From the NCBI RefSeq assembly GCF_016616885.1, contig NZ_CP067102.1, positions 7,716,501-7,780,500 on the forward strand: a stretch of 64,000 bases of DNA, read 5' to 3'. Position 1 is the first letter of the stretch. Every line of letters starts with the position of its first letter. Shown piece by piece: positions 1 through 8,813 of this stretch. This DNA is from Bradyrhizobium diazoefficiens (GTDB lineage Bacteria; Pseudomonadota; Alphaproteobacteria; Rhizobiales; Xanthobacteraceae). The notes beneath the pieces were generated by a model. It saw only the letters and a program-made list of their open reading frames with translations, made no database searches and was not told where the DNA came from. The translations under genes were made by a program, and so were the position numbers.

Positions 1-1923
1 TTCGCTGCCGACCTGCCGCTGAAGGCACGCGCCGCGAAAACTGTCTACGACTGGACCGGCTTCTATGTCGGCGGCCATTTCGGCTACGGCGACGCGAGCT
101 TCGGACCCGGCACCAATCCGTTGCCCGAGCAAGGCGTCGTCTTGCCCCACAGCGCAACGGGGTTCAGCGGCGGCTATCAGCTCGGCTACAACCGCCAGCT
201 CGCCAACCGCGTCGTGCTCGGCATCGAAGCTGACGCAACGTTCACGGGTCCGCGCGATATCGTCGCGCACGAACGGTCGCCGGCGCCCTTCAACACCACG
301 ATCGACTATGTCGGCACCGTGCGCGGACGCATCGGCTATGCTTTCGACCGCTTCATGCCTTTCGTCACAGGCGGTTTCGCCTGGGGCCACACGCATATCA
401 ACGTCAACGATGCGGACGGAGTCTCCGAGCTGTTTCCGGTCGGAAAGTATCAGGCCGGATGGACTGCGGGCCTCGGTCTCGAATACGCCGTGAGCGGCAA
501 CTGGACCGCGAAAGCCGAATACGAATATGTCGACCTCTCCCGCAAGACTTACGATCTGAGCGGCTTTGGCCTCGGCAGTGTCAACGTCGATCCACGCATC
601 CATCTGTTCAAGCTCGGCCTGAACTACCAGTTTGGCGACACACCGTGGATGCCGGCGATCAACGGAAAGACCAAACTGCCGGAGTCCGGCGACTGGAACG
701 TCCATGCCCAGACGACGGTGCTGCCGCAAGGCTACGGCCCGATCCACTCGCCCTATGCGAGCCCGCAGAGCCTTCCCGGCAGTGGCCAGTTTCAGGCGAC
801 CTGGACCACGACGGCTTTCCTGGGCACGCGCTTGTGGGACGGCGGCGAGTTCTATTTCAATCCCGAGCTGGCGCAGGGTTTTGGCATCAACGGCACGCTC
901 GGGCTTGCCGGTTTCCCCAACGGCGAGGCGCAGAAGGCCGGTGCGCCGTTCCCGAAAATCCGTGCGCAGCGCTATTATTTCAAGCAGACTTTCGGCCTCG
1001 GCGGCGAGCAGGAGGAGGTGCCCGACGCTCCGAACCAGCTGGCCGGCAAGCGCGATATCGACCGCGTCACGCTGATCGTTGGCCGCTTCGCCGTGGGCGA
1101 TTTCTTCGACGGCAATTCATACGCAAAGGATCCGCGCGCCGATTTCATGAACTGGGCAATGTGGGCCTCGGCCGCTTATGATTTCCCCGCCGATCTCCCC
1201 GGCTATACGCGCGGCGCCGTGGTCGAGCTCAATCGCAAGGATTGGGCGGTGCGCGCCGGACTGTTCCAGGTCCCCGATGCGCCCAACAGCGATACACTGG
1301 TCTACAAGACGGGCGGCGCGGTCGTCGAGTTCGAGGAGCGCCATTCGATCTTCGAACAGCCGGGCAAATTGCGCGTCGGTGTCTTCGCCAACGAAGGCAA
1401 CACCGCGAACTATCGCGAAGTCGTGGCGCTGGCGGCGGCAAACCCGGCGCTCGACATCAACGACATCACCATCGCAAACCGGCGCAACCGCTCCAAATAC
1501 GGCTTCTACGTCAACCTCGAGCAGCAGATCGTCAACGACGTCGGGCTGTTTGCGCGCGCCAGCTGGAACGACGGTCAGAACCAGATCCTGAACTTCACCG
1601 ACATCGACCGCAGCATTTCAGGCGGCCTGTCGATCAAGGGCAGCCGCTGGGGACGTCCTGACGATACGGTCGGCATCGGCGGAGTCATCAACGGCCTGTC
1701 GGGCGCGCATCGCGACTTCCTCGCCGCCGGCGGCACGGGTCTGGTGATCGGCGATGGCCAGCTCAACTATCGCACCGAACGCATCCTCGAGACCTACTAC
1801 GCCTACTCGGTGATCAAGGGCGTGACGCTGACCGCCGACTATCAACTCGTGGTCAATCCCGCCTACAACGCGGACCGCGGTCCGGTTTCGATTGTCTCGG
1901 GCCGCCTGCACGCCGAGTTCTGA
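1..1923 (+). CDS. OprB-type carbohydrate porin with N-terminal Omp25-like barrel, 5' partial
   Basis: The reading frame is open from base 1, so the start codon and signal peptide lie outside the window. The first ~200 visible residues contain DWTGFYVGG, the glycine/aromatic start of small OmpA/Omp25-like barrels of rhizobia, and run to LFKLGLNYQFG, a typical barrel end. The remaining ~430 residues look like a carbohydrate-selective OprB porin (ATWTTTAFLGTRLW, the NPELAQGFG segment, and the alternating strands of the C-terminal half) and end in AEF with a terminal Phe, as outer-membrane barrels do. The expected role is passive solute uptake across the outer membrane. The barrel-plus-OprB layout is visible in the sequence; the substrate is unknown. 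Confidence 0.82.
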   Translation, partial: FAADLPLKARAAKTVYDWTGFYVGGHFGYGDASFGPGTNPLPEQGVVLPHSATGFSGGYQLGYNRQLANRVVLGIEADATFTGPRDIVAHERSPAPFNTTIDYVGTVRGRIGYAFDRFMPFVTGGFAWGHTHINVNDADGVSELFPVGKYQAGWTAGLGLEYAVSGNWTAKAEYEYVDLSRKTYDLSGFGLGSVNVDPRIHLFKLGLNYQFGDTPWMPAINGKTKLPESGDWNVHAQTTVLPQGYGPIHSPYASPQSLPGSGQFQATWTTTAFLGTRLWDGGEFYFNPELAQGFGINGTLGLAGFPNGEAQKAGAPFPKIRAQRYYFKQTFGLGGEQEEVPDAPNQLAGKRDIDRVTLIVGRFAVGDFFDGNSYAKDPRADFMNWAMWASAAYDFPADLPGYTRGAVVELNRKDWAVRAGLFQVPDAPNSDTLVYKTGGAVVEFEERHSIFEQPGKLRVGVFANEGNTANYREVVALAAANPALDINDITIANRRNRSKYGFYVNLEQQIVNDVGLFARASWNDGQNQILNFTDIDRSISGGLSIKGSRWGRPDDTVGIGGVINGLSGAHRDFLAAGGTGLVIGDGQLNYRTERILETYYAYSVIKGVTLTADYQLVVNPAYNADRGPVSIVSGRLHAEF

Positions 1924-2050
1924 GCCTCCGCAGACACATTCAGCCCGGTGCGACAATTTGGTCGGAACCGGGCAAAACGCGCACCCGCTTCATATATAAA
2001 CGGCTTGGTCCAGCGTCCGCCGGGCTCAATGTCCCTCCCCTTGCCCACAA

Positions 2051-3349
2051 ATGTTGTCCGTCGAACTCATCATCGTCGTCGTCCTGATCGTCATCAACGG
2101 CCTGTTGTCCATGTCGGAGCTCGCCGTGGTCTCATCGCGCCCGGCGCGGCTGTCGCTGCTGGCTGCCAAGGGCGTACGCGGCGCCGAGCGCGCGCTGATA
2201 CTGGCCGCCGATCCCGGAAAGTTTCTCTCGACGGTGCAGATCGGCATTACGCTGGTCGGCGTGCTCTCGGGCGCGTTCTCCGGCGCGACGCTCGGGCAGC
2301 GGCTGACGCAATGGCTGGTCGAGCTCGGCCTGTCCTCAGGCATCGCCGACATCGTCGGCGTCGGCATCGTCGTCACCCTCATCACCTATGCGACCCTGAT
2401 CGTCGGCGAGCTGGTGCCGAAGCAGGTGGCGCTGCGCGATCCCGAAAGCATCGCGGTCAGGGTCGCGCCGGCGATGCATGTGCTGGCGCGGGTCTCGCTG
2501 CCGCTGGTGTTTCTTCTCGACCTCTCCGGCAAGCTGATCCTCACGCTGCTGGGCCGCGGCGGCAAGGCCGAGGAGAAAGTGTCGGAGGACGAGATCCATC
2601 ATCTCGTCAGCGAAGCCGAGAGCGCGGGCGTGCTGGAGTCGGGCGAAAAGGAGATGATCGCGGGCGTGATGCGGCTCGGCGACCGGCCGGTCGGCGCGAT
2701 CATGACGCCGCGCACCGAGGTCGACGAGATCGACCTGAGCGATGCTCCGGACATCATTCAGGCAATCATCGCGAAGAGCCCGCATTCGCGCTTTCCCGCA
2801 TCAGACGGCGATCGCGACAAGCCGATCGGCGTGCTCCAGGCCAAGGACCTGCTGGTCGCGTATATGAGCGAACGCACACCGGATCTGCGCGCGCTTGTCC
2901 GCGAGGCGCCGAGCATTCCCGCGTCAGCGGATGCCCGCGATGTGCTGGCAATCCTGAAGGCTGCGCCGGTCCATGTCGGCTTCGTTTATGACGAGTACGG
3001 CGCGTTCGAAGGTGTGGTGACGGCGGCTGATATTCTGGAATCGATCGTCGGCGCCTTCCATTCCGAGGAAGGCCCGCCGGAGCCGGCCTACGTCAAGCGC
3101 GCAGACGGCTCACTGCTCGTCTCAGGCTGGATGCCGGTCGACGAGTTCGGCGAGCTCCTGAGCATCGAGCTGCCGCCGCATCACCGCTACAACACGGTGG
3201 CAGGCCTCGTGCTGCAGCAATTCACCGTGCTGCCGAATATCGGCGATGCCTTCGACTTCGCCGGCTGGCATATCGAGGTGGTCGATCTCGACGGCCGGAG
3301 GATCGACAAGATTTTGGCGAGCCGGCTGGGTGAGGTCGAGACGGGGTGA
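2051..3349 (+). CDS. CNNM/CorC (TlyC-like 'hemolysin') membrane protein
   Basis: This 432-residue protein has the CNNM/HlyC/CorC layout. A DUF21 membrane domain (about residues 1-180) contains several hydrophobic helices and a conserved GELVPK stretch. A CBS-domain pair follows at about 205-320 (MTPRTEVDEIDL, VGFVYDEYGAFEGVVTAADILE), then a C-terminal CorC_HlyC domain at about 340-425. Family members are inner-membrane proteins linked to Mg2+/Co2+ efflux or tolerance; the hemolysin name is historical. The ATG at the start leads directly into a membrane helix. No clear ribosome binding site precedes it. It reads away from the upstream porin with ~125 bp between, so it is probably monocistronic. 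Confidence 0.88.
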   Translation: MLSVELIIVVVLIVINGLLSMSELAVVSSRPARLSLLAAKGVRGAERALILAADPGKFLSTVQIGITLVGVLSGAFSGATLGQRLTQWLVELGLSSGIADIVGVGIVVTLITYATLIVGELVPKQVALRDPESIAVRVAPAMHVLARVSLPLVFLLDLSGKLILTLLGRGGKAEEKVSEDEIHHLVSEAESAGVLESGEKEMIAGVMRLGDRPVGAIMTPRTEVDEIDLSDAPDIIQAIIAKSPHSRFPASDGDRDKPIGVLQAKDLLVAYMSERTPDLRALVREAPSIPASADARDVLAILKAAPVHVGFVYDEYGAFEGVVTAADILESIVGAFHSEEGPPEPAYVKRADGSLLVSGWMPVDEFGELLSIELPPHHRYNTVAGLVLQQFTVLPNIGDAFDFAGWHIEVVDLDGRRIDKILASRLGEVETG

Positions 3350-3367
3350 GCGAGCGCCCGCGCCCCC

Positions 3368-3610
3368 TCACCCGAACCGCACCCCGATCCGCTTTTCCTT
3401 GCGCCACACCACGGTGCAGGGCAGCTGCGCTCCGTCGGCCTTGATGGACAGGGAGAAGTGCTCGGGAATTCCGACCGGGCTGGTGACGTCGAGGGCGGCG
3501 CCGGTGCTGGAGAAATTGCGGACGGTGCAATCGATCGCGCCGCCGCCGAACTCGATGGTTCCGGCCTTCAATACACGATGCCTGGCCTTGTTGCGTCGTT
3601 CTTCGTCCAT
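3368..3610 (-). CDS. Single-domain PilZ protein
   Basis: This 80-residue protein is almost entirely one PilZ domain. The N-terminus has the arginine-rich c-di-GMP binding signature (RRNKARHR, an RxxxR-type motif). NFSSTG, the second motif of the D/NxSxxG type, lies about 25 residues later, and the protein ends in KRIGVRFG. Such stand-alone PilZ proteins bind cyclic di-GMP and act as adaptors in the cytoplasm; many short alphaproteobacterial copies have no known partner. It is convergent with the upstream CNNM gene, with only 18 bp between stop codons. The second motif is complete, but binding of the nucleotide is inferred. Confidence 0.83.
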   Translation of the reverse strand: MDEERRNKARHRVLKAGTIEFGGGAIDCTVRNFSSTGAALDVTSPVGIPEHFSLSIKADGAQLPCTVVWRKEKRIGVRFG

Positions 3611-3716
3611 GGGGCCAATTTACACCCGAAGCTGACACAGACGTTAAAACGCTACCTACCCCTCACAAATTCGCGCCCCCCGCAGGAGCAGGCGGTATCA
3701 TCCGGTGGCCGGGCGC

Positions 3717-5342
3717 TCACAGCGCCGGCTGAAACGAATCCGCCCGCGCCATCCGCCAGGCGTCGCGGAACCGAGGGTCTTCCGTACCTTCAAGCAACTC
3801 ACCCGGGCGCAGCGCCGGGTAAAGCTGTGCGAACGACTGAACGTTGGTCGTCGAGGTCCGCTGGCTGAAATGGACCGGACGCAGCTGCTGCGGATGGGTC
3901 AGGCCGGCCGCGGCGATCAGCTCGGTCAGCGAGTGCAGCGTGGCGTGGTGATAATTGTGCACGCGGTCGATCTTGAGCGGCACGTAGAGCGCGCGCGCCC
4001 GCGTCGGATCCTGGGTCGCGACCCCGGTCGGGCAACGGTCGGTGTGGCAGCTCAGAGACTGGATGCAGCCGAGCGAGAACATGAAGCCGCGCGCTGAATT
4101 GCACCAGTCGGCGCCGATCGCCATCGCGCGCGCCATGTCGAAGGCGGTGGCGATCTTGCCGGACGCGCCGATCTTGATGCGGTCGCGCGCATTGATCCCG
4201 ACCAGCGCGTTATGGACGAAATTGACGCCCTCGCGCATCGGCATGCCCAGATGATCCATGAACTCCAGCGGCGCAGCACCGGTGCCGCCCTCGTTGCCGT
4301 CGACGACGATGAAATCAGGATAGATGCCGGTCTCCAGCATCGCCTTGCAGATCGCCAGAAACTCCCAGGGGTGGCCGATGCAGAGCTTGAAGCCGGCCGG
4401 CTTGCCGCCGGAGAGCTTTCGCATCTCGGCAATGAACTGCATCATGCCTGACGGCGTGGAGAAGGCGCGGTGCGAGGCCGGCGAGATGCAGTCCTCGCCC
4501 ATGGAGACGCCGCGGATTTTGGAGATCTCCTCGGAGACCTTCGCCGCCGGCAGCACGCCGCCATGGCCGGGCTTGGCGCCCTGGCTGATCTTGAGCTCGA
4601 CCATCTTGATCTGATCCTGGCTCGCGACACGCTCGAACGCCTCCGGATCAAAGGTGCCGTCGAGATCACGGCAGCCGAAATAGCCGGAGCCGATCTCCCA
4701 GATGATGTCGCCGCCCATCTCGCGGTGATAGGGGCTGAAGCCGCCCTCGCCCGTATCATGGGCGAAGCCACCCTTCCTGGCACCGGCATTGAGCGCGCGC
4801 ACCGCGTTCGGACTGAGCGCGCCGAAACTCATCGCCGAGATATTGAACACCGAGGCCGAGTAGGGTTTTGCGCAATCCGGCCCGCCGATGGTGACGCGAA
4901 ACTTCTCCTCGGCATGCGCCTGCGGCGCCACCGAGTGATGCATCCACTCATAGCCCTCGCGATAGACGTCCTCTTGGGTGCCGAACGGGCGCTTGTCGAG
5001 CTGCATCTTGGCGCGTTGATAAACCACCGCGCGGATGTCGCGCGAGAACGGCATGCCGTCCTTCTCGCTCTCGAAGAAATACTGCCGCATCTCCGGCCTG
5101 ATCTCTTCGAGCAGGAAGCGGATATGCGCCGAGATCGGGTAGTTGCGCAGAACCGCATGGCCCTTCTGCATGAGATCGCGGACGCCGAGCAGCGTCAGCG
5201 CACCGAAGATGCAGATCGGGATCAGCAGGATGTCGAAGATCTTGCGGTCGGCGATGCCGATGCCGATCAATAGCGCCGTGACGACCGCGCAGATCGTCAG
5301 GATGATGAAGCGTGGCGAAAATGGAAGCAGCAGAGTTTCCAT
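3717..5342 (-). CDS. Membrane-anchored FMN-binding glutamate-synthase family protein
   Basis: The product is about 541 residues from METLLLPFSPRF. Two hydrophobic helices occupy roughly residues 8-60, followed by a GltB-type FMN/3Fe-4S synthase domain. Visible signatures are GGDIIWEIGSGYFGCRD, PGHGGVLPAAKVSEEI, DGNEGGTGAAP and the iron-sulfur cysteine pattern C-x5-C-x4-C in CIQSLSCHTDRCPTGVATQ. The glutaminase domain of true glutamate synthase is absent, so it is an FMN-dependent paralogue of unknown substrate rather than GltB. An in-frame ATG at 5426 would add 28 hydrophilic residues. I prefer the ATG at 5342 because GAGG lies five bases before it and the membrane helix begins at once. Confidence 0.85.
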   Translation of the reverse strand: METLLLPFSPRFIILTICAVVTALLIGIGIADRKIFDILLIPICIFGALTLLGVRDLMQKGHAVLRNYPISAHIRFLLEEIRPEMRQYFFESEKDGMPFSRDIRAVVYQRAKMQLDKRPFGTQEDVYREGYEWMHHSVAPQAHAEEKFRVTIGGPDCAKPYSASVFNISAMSFGALSPNAVRALNAGARKGGFAHDTGEGGFSPYHREMGGDIIWEIGSGYFGCRDLDGTFDPEAFERVASQDQIKMVELKISQGAKPGHGGVLPAAKVSEEISKIRGVSMGEDCISPASHRAFSTPSGMMQFIAEMRKLSGGKPAGFKLCIGHPWEFLAICKAMLETGIYPDFIVVDGNEGGTGAAPLEFMDHLGMPMREGVNFVHNALVGINARDRIKIGASGKIATAFDMARAMAIGADWCNSARGFMFSLGCIQSLSCHTDRCPTGVATQDPTRARALYVPLKIDRVHNYHHATLHSLTELIAAAGLTHPQQLRPVHFSQRTSTTNVQSFAQLYPALRPGELLEGTEDPRFRDAWRMARADSFQPAL

Positions 5343-5464
5343 CATCCCCTCTTCCGCCAGCGGCAGGCGCTTGGGTGATGGGGGGTTGGGCGCTTCCTGC
5401 ATGTTGTTGTCGGCCACGATTCCCATCCTCTCGCCAGCATGAGGCGATACGATACGCCTTCGCC

Positions 5465-5482
5465 CGTCATACGGATATGACG
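5465..5482. promoter_or_regulatory. 18-bp perfect palindrome upstream of the FMN synthase-like gene
   Basis: CGTCATA and TATGACG are perfect inverted arms around CGGA, about 123 bp before the preferred start of the FMN-binding synthase-like gene. The size suits a dimeric repressor site, but no regulator gene is adjacent. The rest of 5343-5746 holds the gene's leader and the diverged repeat at 5602-5729; no gene is visible there. Confidence 0.3.
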
Positions 5483-5601
5483 CGCCCCTTGTTTCAGGCT
5501 AGCGAATTTGGCCGGGACAAATCAATCAGCCCGATGGGCGGGCTGCTGCACTGCAACAGGGGCGGGGGATGGGGGCGGCCATAATGGGCCACAAGCTGAG
5601 C

Positions 5602-5729
5602 GGTCATCCCGGGCAAGCGCAAGCAGGACCCGGGAACCATAACCACAGGATTCGTGGCTGGGAGAAAGCTGTCACCCGAATCGTCGGATCGGCGCGCGCT
5701 TTCGGCGCGCTTGTCCGAGACGACAGCTG
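5602..5729. repeat. Diverged dispersed palindromic repeat (family C)
   Basis: The block opens with GGTCATCCCGGGCAAGCGCA and closes with GCGCTTGTCCGAGACGACAG. This resembles the inverted ends of the better preserved copy at 15643-15777. The arms are degenerate here. It lies between two minus-strand genes and carries no convincing reading frame. Confidence 0.5.
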
Positions 5730-5746
5730 GTGGCAGCGAACCGCCC

Positions 5747-6520
5747 TTACCGCTCGACGAATGCCTTCTCGATCACGAAATGGCCGGGCTTGTTGCCGGA
5801 GCCTTCGATGAAATCGCGGCCTTCAAACATCACCTTGAGCTCTTCGAGCATCGCCGGGCTGCCGCACATCATGATGCGGTCGGTTGCGATGTCGAGCGGG
5901 CCCTGGCCGATATCACTGAAGATCTGCCCGGAATTGATGAGGTCGGTGATGCGGCCGCGATTGCGGAACGGCTCGCGGGTCACGGTCGGATAATAGATCA
6001 GCTTGTCGGCGAGCAGTTCACCGAACAGCTCGTCCTCGCGTAAGTTCGCGACGAGCTTCTCGCCATAGGCGAGCTCGGAGACCTGGCGGCAGCCATGCAC
6101 CAGCACGATGCTCTCGAACTGCTCATAGACCTCGGGGTCCTTGATCAGGCTGGCGAAGGGCGCGAGGCCGGTGCCGGTCGAGAGCAGCATCAGCCGCTTG
6201 CCGGGGATCAGGTTGTCGGTGATCAGCGTGCCGGTCGCCTTGCGGCCGACCAGAATGGTGTCGCCTTCCTTGATCTTCTGCAGGCGCGAGGTCAGCGGAC
6301 CGTCCTGCACCTTGATCGAGAAGAACTCGAGCTCTTCCTCATGGTTGGCGCTGGCCATGCTGTAGGCGCGCAGCAGCGGACGGCCATCGACCTCGAGGCC
6401 GATCATCGCGAACTGGCCGTTCTGGAAGCGGAATCCGGTATCGCGCGTCGCGCGGAAGCTGAACAGCGTGTCGGTCCAGTGCTGGACGGAAAGAACTTTC
6501 TCTCGGTAAAACGCGCTCAT
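5747..6520 (-). CDS. fpr: Ferredoxin--NADP(+) reductase
   Basis: The 257-residue protein begins MSAFYREKVLSVQHWTDTLF and matches bacterial Fpr throughout. RAYSMAS is the FAD-binding RxYS motif at about residue 50, GTGLAPF the NADP-binding glycine motif, and the C-terminus is FVIEKAFVER as in the subclass I bacterial enzymes. It transfers electrons between NADPH and ferredoxin or flavodoxin in the cytosol and commonly serves oxidative stress defence or Fe-S enzymes. An in-frame upstream ATG at 6601 would add 27 residues unlike the family, so the ATG at 6520 is preferred. A 7Fe ferredoxin gene (57691-58029) lies in the same window but is not linked. Confidence 0.92.
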   Translation of the reverse strand: MSAFYREKVLSVQHWTDTLFSFRATRDTGFRFQNGQFAMIGLEVDGRPLLRAYSMASANHEEELEFFSIKVQDGPLTSRLQKIKEGDTILVGRKATGTLITDNLIPGKRLMLLSTGTGLAPFASLIKDPEVYEQFESIVLVHGCRQVSELAYGEKLVANLREDELFGELLADKLIYYPTVTREPFRNRGRITDLINSGQIFSDIGQGPLDIATDRIMMCGSPAMLEELKVMFEGRDFIEGSGNKPGHFVIEKAFVER

Positions 6521-6892
6521 GATTTTCGATATTCCGAATAATTGCGGTTTTAGGGCAAAAGCGTTGCCCGGCCCTGAAAACGGGGCGGACACCATTGCCA
6601 TGGCGGAGGATTTCGCGTGTGTGATCTACGCCATTGAGACCAATAATCAACCTCGTTCCGGATGCAATTGATGCCGGTCAAACCAGCATTTGCGGCGGAA
6701 ATGGCCACATCATTGACGGATCTGCTGTCCGGGGCGCGCAGAGGGCAATTTCTTTTCCCTTTCGAGCGCAATTGCAGCACCTAATTTCCATCCTGCTCGC
6801 GAGAATTTCATTAAGAATAGCTCTGACTTTCACCCCGGTTTGGCGTCGTTTCCCGCATTTTTGCGGCTTTGGACGACAGGAACGATCAGGAC
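6521..6892. other. Non-coding interval between divergent fpr and ATP-grasp genes
   Basis: These 372 bp must contain the two outward promoters. I see no RNA gene, clear hairpin or recognisable operator. Base composition is less GC-rich than the flanking genes, especially at 6760-6840. Confidence 0.5.
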
Positions 6893-7696
6893 ATGGCAAG
6901 CGGCGAGCGGATCTTCGTCCAGGCGATCAGGCGCTATGGCGCGCGCCATGGCATCGACATCGACGTCCGCTCGGGCGGCTGGCTGATCGCGATGCGTCGT
7001 GGCGAGATGCGCCGCTTCGCCTTCGGCTACGACATCGGCCTCAACAGCGCGATCGCGCATCGCCTCGCCAACGACAAATCGGCGACCGCCGAGGCGCTGT
7101 CGCTGGCACGTGTGCCCTGCATTCCGCATCACCTCTTCCTCAATCCGAAGCTGGGCAGGAATGTTGTTGATGCCGCCTGGCGAGAGGCCATGCTTGGGCT
7201 GCTTCACGACAATCCGCAAGGTGTGGTGGTGAAGCCCAACGAGGGGACGTCAGGACGATCGGTCTTCAGGGTGACGACCGAGACGGAGCTCGACCATGCG
7301 GCTGGCGAAGTCTTTTCGATGAGCACAGGGCTCGTGATCTCGCCCTATGTCGAGATCGAGCAAGAGGTCCGCGTGATCCTGCTCAACGATGTCCCCCGCG
7401 TCGTCTACAGCAAGCAACGTGGCTCGGATTGGCGGCACAATCTCGACGCCGGCGCAAGGCCGGTGCTGCTGGAGGACGGCGAGGTCCGCGCGGCCTGCGT
7501 GAAGCTCGCGACCAATGCCGCGAGCGCCATCGGAATCGCCTTTGCATCAATTGACGTGGTGCGCGTGGATGGCGCGTGGAAAGTGCTGGAAATCAATTCC
7601 GGCGTGATGATGGAAGCGCTGGGGAAGCTGCATCCTGAGCTGGTGCAGGCGACGTATGACGCGGCGCTGGATCAGGTGTTTGGCAATCACCGCTAA
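6893..7696 (+). CDS. ATP-grasp domain protein of unknown substrate
   Basis: The 267-residue protein shows a RimK/cyanophycin-synthetase-like ATP-grasp fold. VVVKPNEGTSGRSVFRV is the lysine and glycine loop over ATP, IEQEVRVILLND the central strand, and VLEINSGVMME the metal-binding E-x-N motif. IGIAFASIDVV precedes the last motif as in RimK-type ligases. Such enzymes join a carboxylate to an amine through an acyl phosphate. The ATG at 6893 has AGGA ten bases upstream and is preferred over the in-frame TTG at 6869. It is divergent from fpr and no partner gene adjoins it, so the substrate cannot be named. Confidence 0.72.
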   Translation: MASGERIFVQAIRRYGARHGIDIDVRSGGWLIAMRRGEMRRFAFGYDIGLNSAIAHRLANDKSATAEALSLARVPCIPHHLFLNPKLGRNVVDAAWREAMLGLLHDNPQGVVVKPNEGTSGRSVFRVTTETELDHAAGEVFSMSTGLVISPYVEIEQEVRVILLNDVPRVVYSKQRGSDWRHNLDAGARPVLLEDGEVRAACVKLATNAASAIGIAFASIDVVRVDGAWKVLEINSGVMMEALGKLHPELVQATYDAALDQVFGNHR

Positions 7697-7711
7697 CACT
7701 GATTTTATCCC

Positions 7712-7843
7712 CGTCATCCTGAGGTGCGCGCCTCTTCGGCGAGCCTCGAACGGCGACGGCCCGGCTGCTGCATCTCGGCCGTGATCCTTCGAGGCTCCCC
7801 ACGCGACGCTTTGCGTCGCGTGGCTCGCACCTCAGGATGACGG
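7712..7843. repeat. Dispersed palindromic repeat (family B), complete copy
   Basis: Perfect 18-bp terminal arms (CCGTCATCCTGAGGTGCG and its complement) enclose a ~100-bp interior with a second inner palindrome. The same structure occurs at 19824-19951, and a half copy at 62370-62483. It sits between the stop codons of two convergent genes. Confidence 0.8.
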
Positions 7844-7880
7844 AGATAGAGCGGTCAAATCTTCAGGAAACCCGCTCGCA

Positions 7881-8801
7881 CTAATTATTCGCGCTCGCCG
7901 AATCGTCCATCGCTTTAAACGCTTCTTCCAGTTGCAGCGAGATCGGCACGTTCATTTTCTCGCCGGTCGGCATCCGCGCCGTGAACCATTTGTTGTAGAG
8001 CGGCACGAGATCGTGGTTGGAGCCGAGCTTGCGGAAGGTCCGGTCGACCACCGCCGACAATTGCGGCTCGCCCTTGCGAAACATGATGCCGTAGGGGTCG
8101 TAGGACAGATAGTCCCCGACCACGCGAAAATATTCCTGCGCCTTATGGCGGACGATCAGGCCGTAGAGCAGGATGTCGTCGGTCGCGAACGCATCGGCCT
8201 TGCCGTCGGCCACCATCCGGAACGACTGCTCGTGATCCGGCGCGGTTACGATGTTAAGGCCGAGCGATAGCTTGCTGTCGACGGCGTGCATCGCCTGCTC
8301 GTTGGTCGTGCCCTTGGTCACCACGACGGTCCTGCCCTTCAAATCCGCGACGCCGGAAACAGCCGCTCCCTTCGGCACCATCAGCTTGGTGCCGGCGACG
8401 AACATCAGCGGCGAGAACGCGACGCGCTTGCCGCGCTCGGAATTGGCCGTGGTCGAGCCGCATTCCAGATCGATCTTGTTCTGGAGCACCGCGTCGATGC
8501 GGTCGTCCGAGGTGACCTTGACGTAGTCGATCTTCAGATTGGGATCGTCGACCTCGACGCCGATCTCCTCGACGATGGCCTCGCAGAGTTCGAGGCTGTA
8601 GCCGATCGGACGGCCCGACTGGTCGAGGAAGGAGAACGGCGGTGAGCTTTCGCGATAGCCGAGCCGCACGGCGTGCGCGTTCTTGATAGCTGCTAGCGTC
8701 GGGCTAAGCCCTTCGCCGCCACCGGTCTGGGCGGAGGCGCCCGTTGCCAGCAGGCATGCTGCCAGCAGCAGGCCGCCCGAAATCGCCGTCAAAGGGCGCA
8801 T
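7881..8801 (-). CDS. Amino-acid-type ABC solute-binding protein (GltI/family 3)
   Basis: This 306-residue protein starts with a signal peptide (hydrophobic core LLLACLLATGASA, cleavage near AQT). It continues as a family 3 periplasmic binding protein: VRLGYRESSPPFSFLDQSGRPIGYSLELC, then DLECGSTTANSERGKRVAFS and VVTKGTTNEQA, all typical of glutamate/aspartate binders of the GltI type. It would bind an acidic amino acid or related acid in the periplasm. No permease or ATPase gene is nearby. Instead it follows a dicarboxylate symporter gene on the same strand with 12 bp between, so it is probably co-transcribed with that symporter. Confidence 0.87.
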   Translation of the reverse strand: MRPLTAISGGLLLAACLLATGASAQTGGGEGLSPTLAAIKNAHAVRLGYRESSPPFSFLDQSGRPIGYSLELCEAIVEEIGVEVDDPNLKIDYVKVTSDDRIDAVLQNKIDLECGSTTANSERGKRVAFSPLMFVAGTKLMVPKGAAVSGVADLKGRTVVVTKGTTNEQAMHAVDSKLSLGLNIVTAPDHEQSFRMVADGKADAFATDDILLYGLIVRHKAQEYFRVVGDYLSYDPYGIMFRKGEPQLSAVVDRTFRKLGSNHDLVPLYNKWFTARMPTGEKMNVPISLQLEEAFKAMDDSASANN

Positions 8802-8813
8802 GACGCACTCCCG

